Shown here: positions 53,065 to 61,900 of the stretch, piece after piece
Layout: the number at the start of each line of letters is the position of its first letter
Numbering within the stretch: the first letter of the stretch is position 1
Assembly: GCA_900541415.1 (NCBI GenBank)
Contig: UQJP01000018.1
Span: 26,435 to 90,434, forward strand
DNA length: 64,000 bases
From: an uncultured Odoribacter sp.
GTDB taxonomy: Bacteria > Bacteroidota > Bacteroidia > Bacteroidales > Marinifilaceae
Direction of reading: 5' to 3'
Translations under genes and position numbers: made by a program
The notes under the pieces: model-generated
Told to the model about the DNA's origin: nothing
Databases searched by the model: none
The model's input: the letters and a program-made list of their open reading frames with translations, nothing else

Positions 53065-53967
53065 ATGAAATATTCGATCATATATCTATTGCTAATTCTA
53101 ATGATGCCGAACGCTGTCTTTCCCCAGGGACAGGGTGGGGGTGTTTATATTGAAGATAACGGAAGTTGTATCGGTTCGGTGATTTATGGGAATCAGGCTA
53201 AAGAAGGATTTGGGGTGGCCGGAGGAAATGGGCTTTTACTGAATTCAACGGTGATCAGTAATGAAGAACTGAAACAAGACACCAGCAAGGTAGTTCCGGG
53301 GGATATTTATTGTGCCAATGGAGAGATCGTAGATACTGTCACTTATAAAAAACGGAGCGTGAAGGATGCGATAGGGATTGTGTATTGGGTTTCCGGCGAT
53401 CCGAAGGCTATTTATCCCAAAGGGGCCGTTGTGGCCTTAGAAGAAACACAGGGGAGTTGGGGATTGTCAGGACAATTCAGTATATCGGCGGGATGGGAAA
53501 CGGATCGTCCAGCCCATTTTCATTTGAAGGATACGGCTTGTTATGGAAACACTCAAAAATTATATGATGAAGCTATAAAAAGCCTGAGCAATCAGAATGC
53601 TTACAAGGCGGGATATTATTGTTATACCTATCAGGCATCTAAGCAGGTGGCCGAAAATCCGGTCAAATGGTGTTTGCCGGTTTATATGTATTTGAGACGG
53701 TTGTTTTGTGCGTTGCCGAGTGTGGAGGCTACTTTGAGGTGTTTACAGCAGGTGCATCAGGGAGAAAGTGATTTTAAGATCGATTTTTTTTCCGATAAGC
53801 AGGTAAATTATTGCTGGTATTGGAGTAGTGACGACGGTACGGACGGTATTCTTGCCGATCATGTGTGGATGGTTAATTTCGTGACAGGATCTAATGGGGA
53901 GATGTCAAGCGGAGTGTCGTTGAAAGAGAAAACGGATAACAATATCCGTCCGATGTTTTTATATTAA
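53065..53967 (+). CDS. Secreted beta-helix + lectin-fold protein, short form (copy 2)
   Basis: This 300-residue protein (signal ending AVFPQG) lacks the beta-helix opening of copy 1. It starts directly in later rungs: GGGVYIEDNGSCIGSVIYGNQ and GLLLNSTVISN. The lectin-like domain follows: GDIYCANGE, AIGIVYWVSGD, GAVVALEE, WCLPVYMYLRRL, CWYWSSDDGT and the ending NNIRPMFLY. The WSS and V/I-R-P pattern is typical of DUF1566/FISUMP-like C-type lectin folds. It starts 17 bases after copy 1 and ends 4 bases before copy 3. No T9SS tail is visible. Confidence 0.75.
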   Translation: MKYSIIYLLLILMMPNAVFPQGQGGGVYIEDNGSCIGSVIYGNQAKEGFGVAGGNGLLLNSTVISNEELKQDTSKVVPGDIYCANGEIVDTVTYKKRSVKDAIGIVYWVSGDPKAIYPKGAVVALEETQGSWGLSGQFSISAGWETDRPAHFHLKDTACYGNTQKLYDEAIKSLSNQNAYKAGYYCYTYQASKQVAENPVKWCLPVYMYLRRLFCALPSVEATLRCLQQVHQGESDFKIDFFSDKQVNYCWYWSSDDGTDGILADHVWMVNFVTGSNGEMSSGVSLKEKTDNNIRPMFLY

Positions 53968-53971
53968 AGAT

Positions 53972-55078
53972 ATGAAATATCTCTTAGGTTTAATCGGATT
54001 GCTTGTGGTGCTGAGTGTAGAGGCTCAGACGGTACGTTATGTCGTGCCGGGAGGCAAGGGGGATAAAGGAGGGAGTTCCTGGACGAATGCGATGGCGGAC
54101 GTAAAAGCGGCTTTAGAGGTTGCCGGGGTGACCGAGGTGCGGGTGAAATGGGGGACGTACTCTTTACGGGAAGAATTGTCCGTGCCCGCTGGTGTGGTGT
54201 TGAGTGGCGGTTGGGATGAAGACGGGGAGCGTAAGGTGGGAGGAACCGAAGCTACGATATTAAAGGCGGTGAACTCAATCCGGGTGGTTACGGTGGCAGG
54301 GATTCTCGACGGATTTACCGTTATGGGGGGACTTGTTGCCGGAAAGGACGGAGGGGGGATATATGTGAAGTCATCGGGAGAAGTGCGCAATTGTATTGTG
54401 AAACAGAATATGGCGGTGGAATACTATCCCAAAGTGGGGGATGCGTACTGTACGGACGGTAGTTTCCTGTCGAGAGAAAATATAAACGATGGGAATAGGG
54501 CTGGAATCCGGGGGATCGTTTTTTGGGTGAATCCCGATCCGGAAGCGGCTGCCGGAAACCGGGGATGGGTAATGGCATTGGAAGGGGAGATTTCGGAATG
54601 GGCGAAAGCCGGTAGCCGTGAAGCAGATGAGTGTGTTACGGGAGTTGCTTTTGTTTCTATGGAGAGTGCTCTTGCAGATACGTCGGGCTATGCTCATACG
54701 GAAGCCATAAAGAATAGCAGTAGTTTTAATCCGGACAACTGTGATGCAGCCCGGTATTGCTGGACTTTCCGTGCGGATAAAGGAGAAAGTTGGTATTTGC
54801 CTGCCGTGGGGCAATTACGGGTTTTATTCGATGTCTGGAGAGAAGTGGTGGAAACTTATTGGATTATCGATACGGAAGCTAAATTAAAGGGGTGGTATTT
54901 GCCGGATTATGATATAGAATACCTGAGTTCATCGGAAGAGGGAACACGATCAAACAATGTTTGGACGTTTGGTATGTCCATGTATGGCGGCGACTCCGGT
55001 GTGTTGGGGTTTTCTAAAAAGAACCAATCCGGCGTAATGACATCGACAAGGGTGGCTTTACCTGTTACATCATTTTAA
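53972..55078 (+). CDS. Secreted beta-helix + lectin-fold protein, long form (copy 3)
   Basis: This 368-residue protein (signal ending VEAQ) repeats the long layout. It has the beta-helix opening VRYVVPGGKGDKGGSSWTNA, GVTEVRV and VPAGVVLSGGWDE (both shared with copy 1), then GKDGGGIYVKSSGEVRNCIV. The second domain follows: YPKVGDAYCTDGSF, IRGIVFWVNPDPEAAAGNRG, SWYLPAVGQLRVLFDVW and LSSSEEGTRSNNVW. It is the closest match to copy 1. Spacing is 4 bases after copy 2 and 12 before copy 4. No enzyme motif is seen. Confidence 0.75.
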   Translation: MKYLLGLIGLLVVLSVEAQTVRYVVPGGKGDKGGSSWTNAMADVKAALEVAGVTEVRVKWGTYSLREELSVPAGVVLSGGWDEDGERKVGGTEATILKAVNSIRVVTVAGILDGFTVMGGLVAGKDGGGIYVKSSGEVRNCIVKQNMAVEYYPKVGDAYCTDGSFLSRENINDGNRAGIRGIVFWVNPDPEAAAGNRGWVMALEGEISEWAKAGSREADECVTGVAFVSMESALADTSGYAHTEAIKNSSSFNPDNCDAARYCWTFRADKGESWYLPAVGQLRVLFDVWREVVETYWIIDTEAKLKGWYLPDYDIEYLSSSEEGTRSNNVWTFGMSMYGGDSGVLGFSKKNQSGVMTSTRVALPVTSF

Positions 55079-55090
55079 TAGAATGAATAT

Positions 55091-55897
55091 ATGAAATTGA
55101 TATATATAGTCATATTGCCTTTGCTGGTGCTGTTTTCCCGGCATGGTTTTTCTCAAAACGGAGGAGGAATTTATGCGGAAAATGGGGCAAAAGTGATTGG
55201 ATGTGTGGTGGCTGAGAACCGTGCTGCCGGAAATGGATTCGGTGTTTGTGGCGGAGATGTTGAGCTATTGAATTGTACGGTCGGGAATAATATTGCTGCA
55301 GAAAAATTGACCAAAGATATAGATGTGGGTTATATTTTTTGTGAAGACAACAAGATTGTAAGTAGAGAAATATATGAGTCAGAGGGACGGACGGATGCCG
55401 TGGGGGTGGTGTTTTGGGTGAATAGTGACCGTTACGCGAAGGCTGTTCGTGCTTATGTGGTTGCTTTAAAGCAGGCAAAGAAAATCAGAGGAGAATTTTT
55501 TGTGAGTAGCGGAGTTGATGTTGCCGTGTTTGATACGGCTTGTTACACCGAAACCATGGCTTTAGCCGCAGTGAGCGAGGCGGCGATATATTGCCAGGGA
55601 TATATGGCAGGCACCGTGCTGGAAAAGCGTTGGTTAATGCCTGCCGGGTTTCAGTTGTCCTGCCTTTTTACGACACATCGCCTGGTGGAAAAAACGTTGG
55701 ATTTTTTGGAAAGTAAAGGAGTGGATATAGATCATTTTGAAGAAGAGATTTATTGGAGTTGTTCCGAAACCTATAAGGATTTTTGGGGAGTTCATTTTAT
55801 TTCCAGTGTTGACAACGGAAAACCTTCGGGGGTATGCCTTGGCAGGCCGGGAGATGAACAGCATTGGGTACGTCCTATTTTAATTTATGGAATGTGA
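55091..55897 (+). CDS. Secreted beta-helix + lectin-fold protein, short form (copy 4)
   Basis: This 268-residue protein (signal ending GFSQ) has the short layout: NGGGIYAENGAKVIGCVVAE and FGVCGGDVELLNCTVGNN, then VGYIFCEDNKIVSREIY, AVGVVFWVNSDRY, RWLMPAGFQLSCLF, EIYWSCSETYKDFWGVHF and the ending HWVRPILIYGM. It pairs with copy 2. It ends 17 bases before the giant InlB-repeat gene, whose own N-terminus continues the same beta-helix theme. It is one operon by spacing. Confidence 0.75.
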   Translation: MKLIYIVILPLLVLFSRHGFSQNGGGIYAENGAKVIGCVVAENRAAGNGFGVCGGDVELLNCTVGNNIAAEKLTKDIDVGYIFCEDNKIVSREIYESEGRTDAVGVVFWVNSDRYAKAVRAYVVALKQAKKIRGEFFVSSGVDVAVFDTACYTETMALAAVSEAAIYCQGYMAGTVLEKRWLMPAGFQLSCLFTTHRLVEKTLDFLESKGVDIDHFEEEIYWSCSETYKDFWGVHFISSVDNGKPSGVCLGRPGDEQHWVRPILIYGM

Positions 55898-55914
55898 ATA
55901 AAGTATATAGAGCT

Positions 55915-58900
55915 ATGATAAAGAGATGTTATTTCGTTGTGGTTTATTGTGTGTTGGTGTTGTGGGCTTCTGTGGCTTCTGCACAGACGGTGAAGGAGGA
56001 AGGGGCGGCCGTGAAATTGGGATCGGGAGCGACAATAAAAAACACGATCGTTTGGGGAAATAAAGGAAAACAACTGGAGGGTGGAAAAACTCCTGTGAAT
56101 TGTCATATTCAGGGGGTTAACGGAGTAAAAAGTCCTTTGTTCCAGGATTCAACAAAGTCGGATTTCCGGTTGGGGAAAAATTCTCCCTGTATCGATATGG
56201 GGGCGGATGCCACTGAGTTTGCCGATCCGGCCGCTGTGGATTTGTGGGGGAATAAACGGGTGAATAATCAAATCGACATCGGGGCCAATGAGTATAGGAC
56301 TTATCAGATTAATTTCATTAAAGATCCTCAGATTGGGATTATTCAGGATATTGCCGGGGTTACTTATGATTCGGCAAAGGTAGAACCGGGCGAGAAGTAT
56401 TTATTTAAGCCCGATTATGGTAAGATTGCCGGGATTACGGCGGATATGGTCGTTGTTCAGAAGCTGGAAGGAGGAGAAGAACTTACGGCAGATGCCGACG
56501 GTGTGTACACGCTACCGGCGGTGAACAGCGACATTACAATCAAGATCACTCTGACCCCGCCTATTGTGGTGACTGTGGAAGAGGCTTTATTCGGCACATT
56601 GACGGTTACCCGCCAAAGTAATGGGCAAAAAGTTCCGGACTTATCCGGGAAGAATAGTATTACCGTAGATAAAAATGAATATATCCGCTTAGATACGGTT
56701 TCTACTCCGGGATATTATTGTGATGCTGTTTTCATGCGATTGAAAGAACCTGTCGGCTCTCCGGAAGTTTCTGTCAGGGACAAAGTGGGAAAAGACAATG
56801 GGATTCAGGTGACGGAAAGTATTTTTTGCAGAGCTGAATTTAAACCCCTGTCTTATCCTGTGAAGTTGAGGGTGAACGATCCGAATATGGGGCAGTTGAC
56901 TGTGGTGAACAATAAAGATGCGGAAACCTATACATTGCCTGCCGGAAGTGCAAATTATCAGAAATCGGTGGAATATGGTGCAGATAAGACCTTCGGTATA
57001 ACAATCGCCAACAATCCGGGGTATGGGATAAAATCGGTTAAGATATACGATGCAGACGGAGTTTCGAATCCCAGGGATATTACCGCTGCTGTAAACCGGG
57101 TTGCGGATATGCGTGTCGGAGGGTTGGTTATCGATGTTGTCTTCGAGCCTGCCCGATATACGGTGTCCTGGAATTGTAGCAACGGGGATTTAAATGTGAC
57201 TCCGGGGACTGAAACGAATATGCCCGGTGGGGGTAAGAAGGTCGAGGTTGCCTACGGTACGGTGATTACTGTGCAACCGTTGGCCAATGTGGGGTATGAA
57301 TATGTGCTCAATTCGTTAAAAGTACAGCTTAGCGATGGAACTCAGCAGGTGTTGCCGGATGCTACAAAACAGTGGACAGTTGTGGGTAATATTACCCTTT
57401 CCGCACAATTCTCGAGTTTGAAACCTTTGGTGACAATCCAGATCGACGAGCCGGGTGGCTCTAACAACGGGGTGACCACTAATCCGGTGCTGGGAGCCGA
57501 CAACCGGGTGGATTACGGGGCTTCGCTGACTTTGGAACCTGCGGCAAAACCCGGTTACCATTGTTCTGAGATTTGGGTTGATGGAGTGAAACAGGTGAGT
57601 CATAGTTCTGTCGGCTTACCGTCGATAGAACAGGATGTGACGGTGAAATTTGTGTTTGTTCCGGATGAGTTTGCTATAACTTATACGAATTTAACTCCCG
57701 CCTTCGGCACTTTGCTCCTGGAAAGGCAGCAGTATGGAGCTGCCGTTTGGAATACATACACCAGCAGTCCCGGAAAGGCGGATTATTTGGATAAGGTCAG
57801 GGTTACAGCAACTCCTGTAAATGTCCATTATTTATTGGATAAGTTGACTTTGACTTCTATTTCTGCCGGACAAATGGTTATTTTTTCAGGAAGGGAGCAG
57901 GAGGTTAGAGAAAATTTGGCTGTGGAAGCTACTTTTAAACCGAAAGAATACAGTGTTTCTATAAGAAAGACTTCAGGAAATACGGACAAAGGGACTATCA
58001 GTTTAAAGGATAAAGCTACGGGGAAAAAACTGTGTGAATTGCCTTCAGGCAGCACGTCTTCTGTGGTGAACATTCCTTATGGTACAGAGGTCTTGATAGA
58101 ATGGTCGTGTTCTCAGGGATATGGGATGAAGACTGTAAATAAGACTGTTGGGGGAATAACCGAATCTGTACTGGCTTCCCGTATATTTACTGTGGAAGGG
58201 GATACGGAAGTCGTATTTGAAATTTATCAATCGAGCAATTTCTATTCGGTAAATTGGAAAATTGATCAACCGGGGGGCAGTGTCGGGAACGAATTGAAAG
58301 TTTACGAGAATACAGAAGGAGATATTGCCTTAGGAGCAACACGGGAGGAGGGTACTCCGCTACAAATTGAAACCGCGACGGCATCGGGCGACACTTTAAT
58401 ATCACTGACGGATCAGTTTGGAAATGCCGTGTCTACGGGGTATCGTTTAAATCAGAATCTGGAAGTGACTGCAAAATTTGTCAGGAAATGTACGGTTAAG
58501 ATTTCTAATCCGGGAGGCGCAACGGTGGTGGTGAGCAAAGACGGCGTAAGGCTTGCGGATGGAGCTCTTGTTCCGGCAGGATCTGTTTTGCAATGTGCAA
58601 TCACGGCGGATAATAGTTCGGTAGGATGTAAGTCGCTTACAGTGAATAGTGTTGCATGTTGGACAGGAACCATTACAGTAACAACTCCTCCGCCTTCTAC
58701 TTCCGGGAATGTTGGTTATACGATTCCGGAAGCACATACGGGAGGAGAGATTTGGTTTAGCGGAACGGCGGATACGTATTATCGTGTGAAATATACTGCT
58801 GCGAATTTCGGTTCGTTTACCGTGGAAGAAACAGGATCTCTTGTCGGAACTCTTGTCCCGGGGCGTGAATATTGGTTTCCTGAAAATGGGACGATTTTGG

Positions 58901-61900
58901 AATTGAAGGCACAGGAAACGGTGCCGGGATATGTATTTAATGCAGATAGGAAGGTTGTAAATCAGGCAATCCTTCCTAATCAAGATATTATTCTGAATGG
59001 GAATAACGGAGTTTATTCGCTTTTGATGTTGCTGGATAAGGATATGGACCTGGTTACCACGTTTGAAATACGTAGTTATAACGTGAATCTGAACATCCCG
59101 TTGCCTCCCGGCAAAACATTGGCAGAAGTGGGAAGTGTGAGTTTAACCGGAGGTGTGGCTGTGTTGAACGATGCCGGAAATACGAAAGTAAATTATAATG
59201 GAGTTCTGACCTTGAATGTCAGTTCTAATGCCGGGTATGCCGTTCGTATAAAGGATGGGGGAAATATCAAGCAATCGGGCCTTGTCGGTACCTATGTTTA
59301 CAATACGCTTCCGGCAAAGGCGGATGTTGCTCTCGAGGTGGAATTTATTCCTTTATATCAGGTGAATTACGGGACGGATGTGGCCAAAGTGTGCCGCACG
59401 GACGGAACGGTCGTTGCCAATGGAGGTTGGGCTTATGCGGGAGAGACATTAAAGGCTTATTCCGTTACTCCGTCGGAAAAAGGGAAAGAGTGTAAGGAAG
59501 TGTCGGTAAACGATGCTACATCGGGTAATCCTTACGGATCATCGACAACAACTCTCGCCGACGGCACGATCGAATACGAATTTCACATGCCGGGGGCGAA
59601 TGTCCGGGTAGGTGCGCGTTTCGATTGGATAAATTATGATCTTACCCTTTCTCTGAACGCTCCTGTTAATGCCGGAGTGTTAAGCGTTGTGAAAGTCGTT
59701 GGCGGAATAGGTATTCCTGTTTCCGGAGGTTCCGGAGTGCTATCGTATGGGGATATGCTGAAAGTTGCCGTTGCTTTGCAGCCGGTGGCTGTCGGATCAC
59801 CGGATACGTGGTATGAAGTGAGTTCCTGTTCGGCTCTGATGGGTGGAAACAATATTGCCCTGACCCCTTCGGTATCGGGTTTGAATTATGAGTATACATT
59901 TACGGTTCCTGTTTCCGACGATGTAGATATAACTTCTGTCCTTGTCCGGAAAATGCAGAATCTGATCGTTAGGGTCACTCCGGTAAACTCCGGATTTAAT
60001 GTGAAGGTACAGGTTGATGGCGGAACTCCCGTGGAATACGCTTCTTTCCAATCGATCCGCGTGCCGGTTGGCGCAACGGTAGAGGCTTGGGCACAGGTAA
60101 CGGCCGCTGCCCCGGAAGGGTATGAATTGAGTTCTTTCCCCGGGACGGGAGAAAAGGAAACGCATGTTTTGAAAACGGTTCCTTTGACAACCGATTTGTA
60201 TTTGTCGGCCGTGTTCTCGCTGAAAGAGTTTCCTTTGAACGTCAAGGTGGTACCGGATAATGGAGGCCGGATTTCTCTTCAGGATAATGCAGGTAATTAT
60301 TATGCGAAGGGGAAATATAAGGTTGAGTACGGTACGGTATTGAGTGGGATAACTGCTTCGCCGGAAAATGATTATTTCCGGTTGACCGGAATTACCGGAT
60401 TTATGGGAGGAACGGACCGTTTTATCGGACAGACGTCTCCTTACCAGATCGATAAGGTGGTGGATTCTGTTGGGATAGAGGCCCGGTTTGAGAAGTTGTA
60501 TAAAGTGGTAAAGAATTCGAATTTGTATGGGACGATGGAGGTGTTTGAAGCGGGTTCGCTCGTGAATGCGGAAGATAAGTTTTATCCTGCGGGATCCTCG
60601 TTTACCGTGGTTTTGACTCCAGACGACGAAAGTTATCAATGCTCTTCTGCACAGATATTGTTACCGGGATCGGGCTCTTCTGCCGTTTCTTTGGTTATCG
60701 ACGATAAAGGGAAAGCGTCTTATTCGATCCCTGCCGGATTAGTGGCCACGGATTTGGTGTTTATCGCTCATTTTGAAAAGAAAAAGTATAAGGTGACTTT
60801 AGACAGAACACCGGACGCAGGTGGTATGGCGGAACTTTGGGTGGGTGATAAGGCCACAGGGACTTTATTGGCAAGTTTGGCGAAAGACGATTCCGGCACC
60901 CCGCTCACGGTGGACGATGTGGAACACGGAACTGTTATAGATTTTTATACGGAAGCGGATTTTCCCAATTATGATGTTGTTGTAAAATCCGTAGGAGCAA
61001 ATGCGTATACGGTACCCGTGACTATTGTCAGCGATACTACTTTCACGGTGAAATTCGGGAAACGCTATCAGGTAAATATCATCGATCCGGGGAATATCCA
61101 TGTTTACCGTGAAAACGGGGTTGAAGTGGTTTCCGGGGAATTAGTCCCGGAAGGTATGGTTTTGCGGGTTAAAGCCCAGAAAACCGGACACAATTATACC
61201 AGATTATCGGTATTTAAAGCGGACGATAACACGGAATATCGTGCCTGGAACAATGCGGATGCCGATGGCGTGATAGAAGAGGATTTTGTGATGCCGGCTT
61301 ATGATGTGAAGATCGATGGGGTGAATGAACCTAAAAAATATACTGTATCTATTGTTCAGCCCGCTCCGGTTGGCTATACTTCGCTGACCGTGGAAACTGT
61401 TCCGTTGTCCGGAACGGGGATTGGGATCAATGATGGCGATAAAGTGGAGTATCTCACTTCGTTGAGGGCTACTTTAATTCCTCACGCATGGTATGATGCG
61501 GGTACCATATCGGCAACTGTCGGTGGAATCGCCCGGGGAACAACGGAGGTTGGAGGAACATTTAAGATTGATGGCATAGATGGGGATGTGGTTATTACTG
61601 CTACTGTTGTCAGAAAGCAAAAGCTGGTATCTATTCATTTGGATTCGGAACTTAACGGAACAGGAAATGTGGTGTCGGTGACAACGGAGGATGGAACGGA
61701 ACATACTTTCGCTGCGGACGGTAGCTTGCTGGTGGATGTGGGAGCTCCTTTGGTTATCCGGACGTTGCCTGCCGTTGGGTATAAGGCTGTGGCCTTAGAG
61801 CCTGTGCCGGGAATGCCGGTCACAACCGAACCGATAGCCCTGGCAATAGCGAATATGCCGGATTACGACATGACCATCACTGCCCGTTTTGCCATAAAGA

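Noticed and set aside
51824..55897. Lectin-fold domains as targets of a diversity-generating retroelement
   Set aside because: The fold is the usual target type, but no reverse transcriptase, template repeat or near-identical 3' segments differing at A positions is present in the window.
51824..55897. The four paralogs as one gene broken by frameshifts
   Set aside because: Each ORF has its own start, signal peptide and complete second domain, and the layouts alternate, so simple breakage does not fit.
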